A DNA stretch of 64,000 bases from positions 4,622,512 to 4,686,511 of the forward strand of contig JAHNZQ020000308.1 in the NCBI GenBank assembly GCA_019155205.2, written 5' to 3'. Below, in pieces: positions 1 to 10,806 of this stretch. A program made the position numbers and the translations under genes. Below the pieces are notes generated by a model, which worked only from the letters and a program-made list of their open reading frames with translations, did not search any database and was not told where the DNA came from. The number at the start of each line of letters is the position of its first letter. Position 1 is the first letter of the stretch. This stretch comes from Gracilaria vermiculophylla (lineage: Eukaryota; Rhodophyta; Florideophyceae; Gracilariales; Gracilariaceae).

Positions 1-735
1 AAAAATTAGTTCTCGTAAGACCTCGTTCGTGACGAAGCATGTCCCTTCCCTACATCCAGTGGGTTTATTTCTGAATAAGAAAATAGTTCACTGCGAGTAC
101 GGCACAGTAGCCAATACATATGTAGATTATGTTTTGTTCCGGTGTCCGTTGACTAACGGATCCCGCCGCAATGAAACCCCCGCCGCCTGAGAAAGAGAAG
201 ACAAATCGCTTTCAGAGATGATTAGAAAATGGCCGTCAAAGTTTTTGGCCTTCCTTAAGAAAGAGAAATACCTGTATTGAGATAGATCTCCTACCGCTCC
301 GAAATCAGGAGCGATAGACCATACTGAAGATGAAGATACGATAGAAACGCTATCCAATGCGTAAGCATATTATGATGGACAATCTGCCGAAAATGCACAG
401 TGTAATGACTGATCATATGGCTTTGGTTTCTTATGATCCAGTGTCTGTAGGTCGGGCAGCGCACGAGTATCAAGGACACTTTATAGATTTCTGCTCAAAC
501 TGGAAGCTCCTTGCTTCCCTGATGCACAAGTAAAGAACAACCTTCTCAAGTTATCGAGCTTGGAGCTCTGGAGAGACAAAAATACGTGTCCACCCAAGTG
601 TGAAACTATCCGAAACCAGGAAAAATGATTCTAAGGGGTTTCATTCTCTACCATGTTGGCGCAGTTCCGTCATGGACTTATGTCATTCCATGTATGCGGA
701 TAATTATTGTATAAAAACAAAAAAAAGATGGATTT
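1..735. other. Intergenic, left edge, no gene seen
   Basis: This is the 3' side of the Rheb-like gene out to the window edge. Only short open frames of no more than 83 codons occur, none with a recognisable domain. No RNA gene, repeat or transposon was seen. A gene ending left of the window could share this spacer. Confidence 0.6.
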
Positions 736-1413
736 CTATTGCACATTGCACGCATTGGAGTTGTGATCAGCCCGTGAGAGACGTGGCTGTGATTTTTGTG
801 GTGGGAATTTGGAGGGGGAATCGGAAAATCCAAATTGATTGGCATATATGATTCTCAAAAGACGGGTAAAGACATCTTGCACATTTTCACTTGTCAGAGC
901 GGAGGTTTCATAGTACGGGATGCCATTCTCGTCAGCAAAATGTTGTGCATCTTCTCGGGATACACGGCGATGCTGAAGGTCATCGATTTGATTACCGACC
1001 AAGATTCGGGGCAATTCAGCTGTGCCCTTTCGATTGAGCACCAGAAGGGTGTCCAGAAGCTTCTCGTTGACTCGCTTTACAATTTGGAAGGTACCCTCGT
1101 GGAGAACAGAGAACATTAGGATATAACCATCTATGCCAATGGTGTATTGTTGGCCAAAATGTGGAAACTCATCCTGACCATCTGCGTCGACGATGGTGAC
1201 CTCGTATCGGTTGCCGTCGACGGTGGTAGTCCAGAGGAATGAATCCTCACAGGTGGGCATGTACTCGGGCTCGAACCTGCCGTAGATGCATTGTATCACT
1301 ACGGCGCTTTTGCCAACACCGCGCGCACCGAGAACAGCAATTCGCTTGCGGAGGCAGAATGGGCTGTGCGGCGGCGACGGGGGCTCGCTACTGGGCCGGT
1401 CAACCTGCGCCAT
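736..1413 (-). CDS. Rheb-like small GTPase with CAAX tail
   Basis: A 225-residue Ras-superfamily GTPase closest to Rheb, the membrane-bound activator of TOR complex 1. The P-loop is GARGVGKS at 29-36 and carries Arg at the position equivalent to Ras Gly12, a Rheb hallmark. Switch I Thr is at 54. The G3 box is DADGQ at 76-80 instead of the usual DTAGQ. G4 is NQID at 141-144 instead of NKxD, and G5 is ETSA at 169-172. The stretch IDGYILMFSV also matches Rheb. The chain ends in CNVQ, a farnesylation-type CAAX box, so it should sit on endomembranes. A 20-residue Pro/Ser-rich leader precedes the fold. It is head-to-head with NAA15. The altered G3 and G4 boxes may change nucleotide handling. Family call is firm; exact orthology with Rheb is likely. 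Confidence 0.85.
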   Translation of the reverse strand: MAQVDRPSSEPPSPPHSPFCLRKRIAVLGARGVGKSAVVIQCIYGRFEPEYMPTCEDSFLWTTTVDGNRYEVTIVDADGQDEFPHFGQQYTIGIDGYILMFSVLHEGTFQIVKRVNEKLLDTLLVLNRKGTAELPRILVGNQIDDLQHRRVSREDAQHFADENGIPYYETSALTSENVQDVFTRLLRIIYANQFGFSDSPSKFPPQKSQPRLSRADHNSNACNVQ

Positions 1414-1834
1414 GGAGAGAACGACGGCCGGGCAGTACGTCGCCGCCGAAGAGGCGCAACCACATCTTCATTCAGCAACGTGCACTTATCTGTCTGCACA
1501 GGTGCCCTGACCTAACCGCCGCGGTCACGCTGCTTGAGGCAAGATACATGTCCTTGAGCCGTGCTCACTCTCGCTTCCCACGTGGCAACGCGTTCCATTG
1601 TGGACAGTGGACGCGTATTACAACTTCAAAGCAGAGCCCACCCTCGTTGCATATACGGCACCTTAGATAAGGCTCCCGCTGCAGTTGTGTCCCAACAGGT
1701 CGTTCACCTCTGACGCTGCAAGCGCCGCCGACGTCTCCGTGCCGTCCAATGCTCGTGGGCAGCGCCTCCCATCTCGTCCCCCGCCTCCTCTCCCCGCCTC
1801 CCCTCTACGCCTCCCCTCCCAACATCGCTTCAGA
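1414..1834. promoter_or_regulatory. Shared divergent promoter, Rheb-like / NAA15
   Basis: A 421-base gap between two outward-facing start codons, so it must hold both promoters. The last 100 bases before the NAA15 ATG are strongly C/T-rich on the coding strand, a feature seen again before several other starts in this window. No TATA element could be assigned with confidence. Confidence 0.5.
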
Positions 1835-4795
1835 ATGCCGCCGAAGCAGTCCGCAAATCTTCTGCCTCCCAAGGAGCAGAATCTCTTCAAGTCTGTCGTC
1901 CGTTTCTATGAAACAAAGCAGCTGAAGAAGGCGCTTAAGGCTGCTGATACTATCCTTAAGCGCTTCCCACAGCATGGAGAGACATTAGCCATGAAGGGTC
2001 TCACTCTCAATGCTTTGGAAAAGAAGGCCGAGGCTACTGACCTCGTCCGCAAGGGCTTGCGAATGGACATGACCTCTCACATATGCTGGCATGTATACGG
2101 CCTGTTGTACAGATCCGAACGCGATTACCGAGAAGCTGCAAAGGCATACCTGCATGCGCTCAAGTACGATAAGGACAACCAGCAAATTCTCAGAGATCTC
2201 GCCCTGCTTCAAGTTCAGATCCGCGACTATGATGGGCTGGAGGACACAAGAAGACGGCTGCTCACTGTCCGCCCAAATCAGCGCAACAATTGGATCGGAT
2301 TCGCACTGTCCTTCCATCTGCTTGGCAATTATGGTACAGCTGTTTCTGTGCTCGACACTTATCAAGAAACGCTCAAGCAATCTAGTGAACCAGAGGATCG
2401 GTATGAAACTTCCGAACTTTTACTTTACAAAAATTTCATTCTGGAGGAGAGTGCGCAGTATGAAGCCGCACTTTCGCACCTTGATCAGAACACGCACAGA
2501 ATAGTTGACCATCTTGCGTCACTGGAAACGCGCGCTCGCTTGCTTTTTGCGCTATCCCATTTTGACCATGCCGCTATTGAGATTGAGAAGCTGCTTGCCA
2601 TCAATCCTGACAATCATGTCTATATTCGAGCTCTCATGGCCTGTCAAGTTCGCGCCAGTTATCCCAATGGTGCCATCAATGGTATCAATATCAATACCTC
2701 CTCGTTGACAGATGAATCCTGTTCATTTTCTGGATATGAGAAGGCGTTCGGGTTGAAAAAGATTGCTATGGTTCAACGCCGAATAATTGCACCGCTTCCA
2801 CCTATTCATGCTGATGATGATGTCAACACTGCTCTGAAAGTTTGTGATCGACTTCTCGAAAGCTACCCATACAGCCGTTCGTCTTCTCGAATTGCACTTG
2901 ACATCTTGCCAAGCGGCCGGCATCCGCAATTCATGCCCAGAATAGATGCGTACGTCCGTCCGTTTCTACGGAAAGGAATACCTTCATTGTTTTCTGACGT
3001 TAAACCTTTGTATGATGACCCTTCTAAGGCTGAGATGTTTGGACAGCTTTTTTCTTCCTATCGGCTTTGCTTAGAGAACAAGGAAAACGCCCGTCTTCCG
3101 CCGCGAACGCCAAAACTGGCGGTTGAGCACTCCGATGGTGCAAAGATTGAAAGCAAAGATGACAATCAAGAAGAACCTCAGTGTACACTGCTTTGGGTTT
3201 TGCATTTCCTAGCTCAGCATTACGACCGATTGGGTCAGCGTGAGCTAGCCCTTGAAACAATTCAAAAAGCAATTGAGCATACTCCAACGACTATTGAATG
3301 TTATCTTGTCAAGGCCCGAATACTCAAACATTGCGGTGATTTATCCGGAGCTGTCGACGTCGCAAATGAATCGAGAAATATGGATTTGGCTGACCGATAT
3401 CTCAATACAAAATGTTCTAAGTACGGTTTACGCGCAGATAGAATATCGGAGGCAGAGGGATGGGTGGGACTTTTCACACGCGATGGTGATTCGGGCGGAC
3501 CTCAGGCGTTGTATGACATGCAATGTATGTGGTTTGAACTAGAGGCAGCTGAATCTCATTTGAGACAGGGGCAGTTTCCACAGGCTCTCAAGAAGTTTAC
3601 CGCGGTTGAACGTCATTTTGCGGATATGATTGAAGATCAGTTTGATTTTCATTCCTATTGTTTGCGGAAGGTCACTCTGCGGGCATATGTCAGTTTATTA
3701 CGGTTCGAGGATACAATACGGTCCCACCCGTATTATGCGCGTTGCACCGCAGGGCTGGTGCGATGTCTTCTAAAATTTCACGACATGCCTGAGCGAGAAC
3801 GTCTTGCGTATATGGGAGAAAACGCTGATATTATCGGCTTTGCGGACATGACAGATGCGGAGCGGAAGAAAGCTGTTTCGAAACGCAAGAAGCAGTTAGC
3901 AAAGAAATCAAATCTAGTCTCCGGCGGAGGAAAAAGTTCCAGTAAGACGTCATGCAAGGGATCTGGAAAGGGATCCGCAAAAGTATTTGGAAAAGGCAAA
4001 TCACAAGAAGGGGGAAAGGGGCCCAATAAGAGTCAAGTCAATGACCCAGACACCACGTCGTCGAAGGTAAGCGATTCGTCGAACACTCAAAACTCCCACG
4101 AAGGAAAGCAAAAGGGATCTTCAGGATGGATGGATAATGATCCCCAGGGGGTTGAACACGTAAAGAAGCTTTTCGAGAAAAATGTCAAGGGAGAATCGTT
4201 TCTCAAGGAAGCATCGAAAGTGTTACGCGAATGCCGGAAGTATTTGCCAGATTGTCTGGAAACTCACAAATTGTCACTTGAGTACTCTCTTCGGGCAAAG
4301 AAGTACTTGCTAGCATTGCGTGCTGTGCGTATCGCTCAGAGTCTAGATCTTGAAAGTCCTCAGACATTAATGATGACTTTGCGGTTGAGCGTTGAACTTC
4401 AGAGACAAGGTGTGAAGGAATCTTTTTCTAACGTCGTGCGTACTGTTTATCAAGCCGAGGGAAACCTGCTTAATGAAAAGACAACGGTGCAGTATGCGGA
4501 AGAATATTTGGAGAGAAACATGAAGAATGCAGAGAAGCGATTAGGTGCCTTGCGGGCACTCTTGTGGCTTGCAATGATTGGTGAAAAGACCGCAGGAAGT
4601 GTAGGGGAGAGGTGTACATCCTTCGTTAATGCAATTGCACAGAGTGATGGTGATGGCGTGGGTGAAAGGACACTAACCTGGAAGTTTTGCAAGCAATTGT
4701 TAGATGAACTGAAATTGGAGGGCTTCAAGGGCGATGTTTTGTCTCGAGTAAGCGAAAGCGTACGGCAGATACATCCCCGAGCAACATTCGTGTGA
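1835..4795 (+). CDS. NAA15: NatA auxiliary subunit NAA15 (TPR ribosome anchor)
   Basis: A 986-residue TPR superhelix that scaffolds the N-terminal acetyltransferase A complex. It holds catalytic NAA10 and docks on the ribosome to acetylate nascent chains. The N-terminus around NLFKSVVRFYETKQLKKALK, the KGLTLN segment and the RNNWIGFALSFHLLGNY segment are typical NAA15 sequence. TPR-like helices run through most of the chain. A Lys/Ser/Gly-rich low-complexity segment at about residues 680-770 matches the charged linker of the family. The start at 1835 is chosen because the conserved protein begins there; the frame stays open upstream only through Pro-rich leader sequence without an ATG. It is slightly longer than the human protein (866). 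Confidence is high. Confidence 0.93.
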   Translation: MPPKQSANLLPPKEQNLFKSVVRFYETKQLKKALKAADTILKRFPQHGETLAMKGLTLNALEKKAEATDLVRKGLRMDMTSHICWHVYGLLYRSERDYREAAKAYLHALKYDKDNQQILRDLALLQVQIRDYDGLEDTRRRLLTVRPNQRNNWIGFALSFHLLGNYGTAVSVLDTYQETLKQSSEPEDRYETSELLLYKNFILEESAQYEAALSHLDQNTHRIVDHLASLETRARLLFALSHFDHAAIEIEKLLAINPDNHVYIRALMACQVRASYPNGAINGININTSSLTDESCSFSGYEKAFGLKKIAMVQRRIIAPLPPIHADDDVNTALKVCDRLLESYPYSRSSSRIALDILPSGRHPQFMPRIDAYVRPFLRKGIPSLFSDVKPLYDDPSKAEMFGQLFSSYRLCLENKENARLPPRTPKLAVEHSDGAKIESKDDNQEEPQCTLLWVLHFLAQHYDRLGQRELALETIQKAIEHTPTTIECYLVKARILKHCGDLSGAVDVANESRNMDLADRYLNTKCSKYGLRADRISEAEGWVGLFTRDGDSGGPQALYDMQCMWFELEAAESHLRQGQFPQALKKFTAVERHFADMIEDQFDFHSYCLRKVTLRAYVSLLRFEDTIRSHPYYARCTAGLVRCLLKFHDMPERERLAYMGENADIIGFADMTDAERKKAVSKRKKQLAKKSNLVSGGGKSSSKTSCKGSGKGSAKVFGKGKSQEGGKGPNKSQVNDPDTTSSKVSDSSNTQNSHEGKQKGSSGWMDNDPQGVEHVKKLFEKNVKGESFLKEASKVLRECRKYLPDCLETHKLSLEYSLRAKKYLLALRAVRIAQSLDLESPQTLMMTLRLSVELQRQGVKESFSNVVRTVYQAEGNLLNEKTTVQYAEEYLERNMKNAEKRLGALRALLWLAMIGEKTAGSVGERCTSFVNAIAQSDGDGVGERTLTWKFCKQLLDELKLEGFKGDVLSRVSESVRQIHPRATFV

Positions 4796-6036
4796 AATTC
4801 AGCATTCTGGGTCATGGCAGATAGCGTGTGTACGCTGCGAAAGTTTTCGAGGCGCAGAGGCCGTATATCCGTGCAGACTCACTCTGATCCCCATTATTTT
4901 TCTGGGGATAACTAGGATTCTAACTGCAATCGCGATTGAACTTTTCACGCTTTCAATCAAGGTGGCCGTCACAAATGCTTTGTTTGTTAGTTGGGAAAAA
5001 AGGAAGCAAACTATGGACAATGAATGTGGTCCACATGGCCACTGTGGCCTTTGTTTCTGTAATGTTGGAAAGGTTTCCATGTGTGCTCGAGATTCGTTTT
5101 TGTAATGTATCAAGAGTGGTGGCGGTCATTACAGGGGGTCACTTTTCCACTTAACCGGGATGTGGAGGGACCGGTAAGTGCGACAAGGAAAAAAAATGGG
5201 CTTTGACTTTGTGCAGATAGTCTGGATGCTTTGGGGGAACTGAAGCTAGGAACTACACTGGGAACTTTGCAGCATGTTTGCGACGAAGACAACTGTTTTT
5301 TCAAAAACGCATATCCATTTCAATCCTGCGAAGCGTGTATCAATGAATTGCACCATGTGTATCACCGAGGCATGAATGCGAGCAACGTTGGAAAGGGGTG
5401 ATACAACTTCTTGCAACATATTGCGTTGGTGATGAAAATGCGAACAAACCCTTTAATTTTGATGGAGACTCGAGCGAGTAACGTTCCCTGATTAGGAATG
5501 CATACTAGGTCTGACACATCGTGTGCGGATTTGACTCGTCTTTAGACTCGCATAGATGTTGAAAATTCTTTTGAATAAGAGAACAGGTACACAGGATGCT
5601 CACATGGTGAAAACCGTGCTTTCTCATTTGAATCGGCGCAAGAAAGCTAGCGAGAAGAAGTAAAAGCGAAGTTGTTCGGGACGGTTTGAAACCAATGTTT
5701 AACGAAATGCATGTATCCAATACCGGAGATTGTTTCCCTAAACAAACTATCGCTCCATCCTCGCGGGGGAATTGGTAGTATGTTGAGCTCACTCGTTGCC
5801 CTGCGTTCTTGCCCTTGCTGAGGCCACGTCGAAGGCACTTTCAGATCTGGGCGTCGCATGGAATGTGGTCAAATGAAATAGACACCCAACCAGAATTGAT
5901 GACTGTGGAAACGGAGTGCAACGACTAGGCGGCAAAATCTACCTTCACTTGCTAAGCTTCTCGGGCGATCCAGTTCTAGATTCTGAAGGTATCAGGCGTT
6001 CTGAAGCATAATTATGGCTTGGATGGGTATCGAAGC
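4796..6036. other. Convergent intergenic spacer, no gene seen
   Basis: About 1.24 kb between the 3' ends of NAA15 and the NDUFA8-like gene. Only short frames of no more than 104 codons and without domain character are present. It must hold both polyadenylation regions. No structured RNA or repeat was recognised. Confidence 0.6.
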
Positions 6037-6405
6037 TTAGGCCGCTCTCTGGTTGACATCTTTATCCTTTGTGTTTTCAGACGGAGCGGCGGCAACGACT
6101 GAAGAATTCGTGATTTCGTCTCTGCATGCGGTGAATGCATGTTCCTGTTTCCGGCACCGCTCGAACATGTATTCCTGTGAGCTCTGTTTATCCAGACAAG
6201 AAGCATAGCTCTGAAAAGTTTTTTCGCACGTTGCCATGGCAGCCTTGAGAACGTTCAATGCGCAGGCTTGCACGGCTTCACCTTTGTCCAAGCAAGCGGC
6301 AGGATCTTCATCAATACTCTTACATTCTAGAAAAGCGCGATTTTCTTTCACGCACGTAGCTCCGATCTCCTTGGCGGCAGCGTAGAGAACTGATGAGGTA
6401 GCCAT
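6037..6405 (-). CDS. NDUFA8: Complex I subunit NDUFA8 (four CX9C motifs)
   Basis: A 122-residue accessory subunit of mitochondrial NADH:ubiquinone oxidoreductase, located on the intermembrane-space side. Four CX9C motifs are visible in order: CVKENRAFLEC, CLDKGEAVQAC, CEKTFQSYASC and CRKQEHAFTAC. The pattern of two paired CX9C hairpins is diagnostic of NDUFA8 (PGIV), which is imported and oxidised by the Mia40 relay, so no cleavable presequence is expected. The start at 6405 (MATSS) is preferred over an ATG 20 codons upstream because family members begin shortly before the first motif. It is divergent from the HERC-type ligase. Confidence is high. Confidence 0.92.
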   Translation of the reverse strand: MATSSVLYAAAKEIGATCVKENRAFLECKSIDEDPAACLDKGEAVQACALNVLKAAMATCEKTFQSYASCLDKQSSQEYMFERCRKQEHAFTACRDEITNSSVVAAAPSENTKDKDVNQRAA

Positions 6406-7179
6406 TGCTAAGAGGCCAAGGCCGATGTGAAGGCGAGGTGATCGGTGATCAGCGCCGTACAGCAAGTGAGCAAGGGTCGTGGAGCAGCTACGGGTGGGGA
6501 TCGAAATAATTTGCCTTTCTGTTTCTACAATTTTTGTATCGAGGGTAAACTTGTAAGACGGTGTTTAATGGTGGATTATTGTGAGTTGCGAACCCTCCCG
6601 GCGGGTTTTCAGCAACGTCAGTTTCAACGTCAGTTTCAATTTTTTTGACTTGCAATTACAGACTTCCGGTTACCCAACGTTGTTGAGTTTTCTCGGCGGG
6701 TAATGAACTGAGATATAAGAGATGTACAGTACCTTACAAGTCCATGGGGACATTAACGTAAGCGGTGGCCCAATATACTGCAGACACAATGGCAAGAAAT
6801 AAAAAGGACAGGAAGAAAAAACGGAGACCAGCGTATTGAGGGGTCAACTGCTGACCAATTGGGCACGCAACCATTTTGTTGTGATAAGGTACTGCACATT
6901 GCGTAGAAATTTACAAAAACAAATGTAAATGTATAGGCTATAGTTTTTCCATCTGCCAACGTACGCGAAGAGCCATTTTACGATCTAAAGCAACAATTGC
7001 GAAGCTACCCTTTGTACAAATTTTAGATGTGTGCCTCCGCAACTCCGGTGGTACACGCACGTCTACGTCAACGTTGCGAAGGGCTCGACCTCACGGGCGC
7101 CCTCCGCGATCGCAACGGCGCGCTCACTCTACCGCCGTCATCATCGACCAGCTTCTCCGCGACCCAACCTCCTTTCGCC
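6406..7179. promoter_or_regulatory. Shared divergent promoter, NDUFA8 / HERC-like
   Basis: A 774-base gap between outward-facing starts. It contains a short 12-base tandem duplication around 6616-6640 and an A/T-richer middle. A frame open from an upstream ATG at 7027 runs into the HERC start but has no conserved sequence. No core promoter element could be assigned. Confidence 0.45.
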
Positions 7180-10100
7180 ATGCCCGCCCATTTGCTCGGC
7201 TGGGGAAGTGCGTCGGACGGCCAGTTGGGCTCCCTTTCCTCCTCCACTGATACAGTCGCAACACCGCGCCCGTTGCCAAACATTCCTCCCGACCCTAATG
7301 CCTTCACGGCTGGACTATGGACCTCGCTCGTCGTATCTCATAACGGCGCTGCAGTCCACAACACGTCCTCGAACGAGCTTCTCCCCGGAACCGCTCTGCC
7401 CCCAAAGAGTTCTACCCTCCCCTCCATAGCAGCCGTCGCCGTTGGCCGCGACTTTATTGTCTTGCTTACTGCCACTGGCAATGTCTACACACTGGGCTCT
7501 GGCGCGTACGGCCAGCTGGGTCTGGGCTCTGCCGTGGTCAACCTGCATCATCCCGCACTCATACAGAAACTCACAATCGTTCGCATCGTCGCCATTTGCG
7601 CCGCCGAGTTCCATTGGCTGGCGCTTGATTCGCTCGGTCGAGTGTTCGCCTGCGGCGCAAATTCCGCGGGACAACTCGGCTTAGGTCATAACAAATCTGT
7701 CAATCAGCCCGCGCATGTTACCGCTCTTTTCCCGCACCCGATTGTCGCTGTGTCTACCGGCGATCAGCATTCTGCAGTATTGTCGGCAACGGGTACTATT
7801 TTATGTTTTGGTAGCAACAAGCATGGCCAGCTTGGCCTGCCGCTCATACGTATTCGCGTGTCTTCGCTCCTTCCTCTCGCAGTCTCCGCCCCGCAACAAG
7901 CCCTCATGTCCGATGAATCAGAGCCTTCTTCGGCAGACAATATGTATTGTTTTGCTGATGTGGCATGTGGAAGTGCGCATACGGTTGCGTTAAGAAGCGA
8001 TGGGGCTATTCTATGTTGGGGTATGGGTGATAGTGGTCAATTGGGCACGAGATCCGCCCGAACTCATTACGAACCAACAATCGTAGCACCTCATTTGCGT
8101 GCCGTATCTGTGTCTGCTGGTGAACGTCATTCTGCCGCGCTTACCACCCATGGAGGTCTGTATATGTGGGGTGGAGGAACTCAGGGTCAAATTGGAGACG
8201 GAGATCTCAATGACAAGTATGCTCCGGTTGCTCTGCCAACTCCGAGACCTCATCGTGATGAGATGGAAATTGAGGACAGTCCCTACCGCTTTGTCTCGGT
8301 TTGCTGTGGTGGATATCATACTTTGGCACTTGCTGCAAACGACGCCACTCCGGTGCGTGACGCTCACACACTATGTGGAGCTAGGATTCCACGATGCGTT
8401 GTAGACAACATGGTGCAGGCTCGCGCTGGTCTTTCACGGTTTGGAACTGCGTCTGTTTTGCTACGCACTTTTGTCAAGCGCAATATCCAACCTTTAGCAA
8501 CTGGAAAAATTGATTACCTTGCAGCGGAAAACGCCCACTTGCGATTTGCGAAAATGTTCGGAGAAGAAGGGCGAGCCGTTCTCACACAAGCAGCCGCACG
8601 GATTCGACATGACGCACAGATCGCATTCGGCATCGTGCAAGAGACTGAGCATGGGTCTGTTTTAACTGGCGAAGTACGCGATGAGCAGCATCTTGTGACA
8701 CCTAGATCTTTGTTTTATAAGGATGACGACTACTTTCGACAATCTGTAGCCAACTGTTACGAAAGTGGTTATCTTTTCTTCTTGGCATTCATGAATCCGA
8801 TTTATGCAGACAAGGCAAGGGTCCCAGATTTATCCGAACTAGCTGCCATTCTGCTGCGGTGCGAGGAAAATGCAAGGGAAGCTTTCTTGGAGATGGTGTC
8901 CTACTGTGACGAGCAAGTGCTTCTGACACGGATGGTAAGACCTTTGCAAGCCGTGCTCACAACCGAACTTACAGGGTACCGGCGCATCACACGAAATGCG
9001 ATATATGCGACAAAGGCACTCGCCCTATGTTATCACGCCGTGTATCGCGCCTCAAAGCGAATGAAAGTCAGAGGATTGCTTATCCCTAGAAGAGAATTCT
9101 ACAACGAGACTGTCAGCGAACTTGTAGATCTTGGCGAAGACTATGAGAGGTGGTGTGCCAGCCAAAATCATCTGGACAACATAGACCAAAACGGACTCTT
9201 AGGTAATGGTGAGCTTGCGTTTAATGAAGACACGTCGGCTAAGTTCTTTGACCTTCCCCCACTGCCAATCGTCGGTCAGGATGAGGGGCCGTTCTCCTTT
9301 TGTGCATACAGCTTCCTTCTCACGGAAGCGGCGAAGTTTAGAATTCTTGAGCTAGAATCACAAATGACAATGAGCAAAGAAAGTATGCGTTCTGTACTAT
9401 CGTTCGGTGTTTTACCAATGCCCATCGGCCCTTGGGGCCGCATTTCACATATGCGTGTGCCAGAAGGGGAGATGGGACATTTACGCTACATGGTTTTGTA
9501 CGTGAGAAGAGATAACATTGTGTCGGATGCGTTTGTTCAGATCGCCGAACTTGTGAAGCGACACCCACGTGAGCTCCACAAGCCGTTACGAGTTAAGTTT
9601 GAAGGTGAAGAAGGAGTAGATGAAGGAGGTCTGCGGAAAGAATTCTACCAAGTCCTACTGGAACATATCTTATCGCCAAAATATGGCATGTTTGAGTTCA
9701 TCGAAGAGACTAACTGCCACTGGTTCCGAAAGGATTTTCTGGAAAGCGAACATTCCTGGACACTCATTGGAATTATGTTCGGATTGGCTGCCTTTAACTC
9801 TATTCTGCTTAGTGTTCAATTTGCACCAGTTTTGTATCGGAAGCTGGCTATTGGCTTCAGAAACAATTTACTGCGAATGCGGCTGATGGACGACTCTCAT
9901 TTTGAGCAGTTGGATTACAAGGCAGACTTGAATGATGTTATTGAGACATTTCCATCCATCGGGAGAAGCATGCAGCACCTAAAGGATTACGACGAGGGTG
10001 ATGTAGAAGACGTGTTTGCCCTACGATTTGAGGTGTCGTATGAGAATCTTTTCGGCAAAGAGGTGACGGTTGAACTCAAAGAAAACGGTGCAAACATCGC

Positions 10101-10611
10101 GGTAACTAACGAAAACAGAGAAGAATTTATTGACTTGTATGTGGAATACTTGATAAACAAGTCGATCAAGACTGCGTTCAACAACTTTGCGGCCGGATTT
10201 TCGCTGATGATGAATGGCCCTTGTCTACCCATGTTCACTGCGGAGGAAATAGAAACATTGGTGTGTGGGGAAGAGAAGTTGGATTTTGCGGCTTTGCGGA
10301 ACTCGGCACGGTATGAAGGGTTCGACGAGAAGTCGACAACGGTGATCAACCTGTGGCAGGTGCTGGACGAGTACGACATGGCTCTGAAGAAACTGTTCTT
10401 ACTGTTTGTAACAGGCAGCGACCGGGCGCCTATCGGGGGGCTGGGGAATTTGGTGATAGTTGTGCAGAGGGCTGGGTCGGACACAAATCGTTTGCCCACG
10501 AGTTATACTTGCTTTAACACATTGTTGCTTCCTGACTATAGCAGCCGCCCCAAGTTGAGAGACCGCCTTTCGACTGCGATTCGGAACTCGAAGGGTTTTG
10601 GGTTGATGTAG
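7180..10611 (+). CDS. HERC-type E3 ubiquitin ligase (RCC1 repeats + HECT)
   Basis: A 1143-residue ligase built like small HERC proteins (HERC3/4). About six RCC1 blades fill residues 6-400, each with a [W/C/L]GxGxxGQLG-type motif (for example GWGSASDGQLG, TLGSGAYGQLGLG, CWGMGDSGQLG), forming a beta-propeller. A linker follows and then a HECT domain over about the last 350 residues. It includes the conserved FEGEEGVDEGGLRKEFY segment. The catalytic Cys is at about 1111 in the TCFNTLLLP motif, 33 residues from the C-terminus, as in active HECT ligases. The start at 7180 is chosen because the first RCC1 blade begins there; an ATG at 7027 in the same frame adds only 51 unconserved residues. Substrates cannot be told from sequence. 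Confidence 0.92.
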   Translation: MPAHLLGWGSASDGQLGSLSSSTDTVATPRPLPNIPPDPNAFTAGLWTSLVVSHNGAAVHNTSSNELLPGTALPPKSSTLPSIAAVAVGRDFIVLLTATGNVYTLGSGAYGQLGLGSAVVNLHHPALIQKLTIVRIVAICAAEFHWLALDSLGRVFACGANSAGQLGLGHNKSVNQPAHVTALFPHPIVAVSTGDQHSAVLSATGTILCFGSNKHGQLGLPLIRIRVSSLLPLAVSAPQQALMSDESEPSSADNMYCFADVACGSAHTVALRSDGAILCWGMGDSGQLGTRSARTHYEPTIVAPHLRAVSVSAGERHSAALTTHGGLYMWGGGTQGQIGDGDLNDKYAPVALPTPRPHRDEMEIEDSPYRFVSVCCGGYHTLALAANDATPVRDAHTLCGARIPRCVVDNMVQARAGLSRFGTASVLLRTFVKRNIQPLATGKIDYLAAENAHLRFAKMFGEEGRAVLTQAAARIRHDAQIAFGIVQETEHGSVLTGEVRDEQHLVTPRSLFYKDDDYFRQSVANCYESGYLFFLAFMNPIYADKARVPDLSELAAILLRCEENAREAFLEMVSYCDEQVLLTRMVRPLQAVLTTELTGYRRITRNAIYATKALALCYHAVYRASKRMKVRGLLIPRREFYNETVSELVDLGEDYERWCASQNHLDNIDQNGLLGNGELAFNEDTSAKFFDLPPLPIVGQDEGPFSFCAYSFLLTEAAKFRILELESQMTMSKESMRSVLSFGVLPMPIGPWGRISHMRVPEGEMGHLRYMVLYVRRDNIVSDAFVQIAELVKRHPRELHKPLRVKFEGEEGVDEGGLRKEFYQVLLEHILSPKYGMFEFIEETNCHWFRKDFLESEHSWTLIGIMFGLAAFNSILLSVQFAPVLYRKLAIGFRNNLLRMRLMDDSHFEQLDYKADLNDVIETFPSIGRSMQHLKDYDEGDVEDVFALRFEVSYENLFGKEVTVELKENGANIAVTNENREEFIDLYVEYLINKSIKTAFNNFAAGFSLMMNGPCLPMFTAEEIETLVCGEEKLDFAALRNSARYEGFDEKSTTVINLWQVLDEYDMALKKLFLLFVTGSDRAPIGGLGNLVIVVQRAGSDTNRLPTSYTCFNTLLLPDYSSRPKLRDRLSTAIRNSKGFGLM

Positions 10612-10806
10612 AGTGCAAATGCTGCAGTGACTAACTACTCTAGCTAACACTGAGGTTGATAAAGAAGCGGTACAGCGATGATACTTGGAGACGCTGTGCG
10701 AGGCTTCGTGAACTTAAGTGGCAGCGCTACACCGCGGAGAAGCGGAGGTTCTTGCCGGTGTGGGAAGGAAGGAGCGCGTAAGCGTAGACAGGGGTGAGGT
10801 AAGGAG

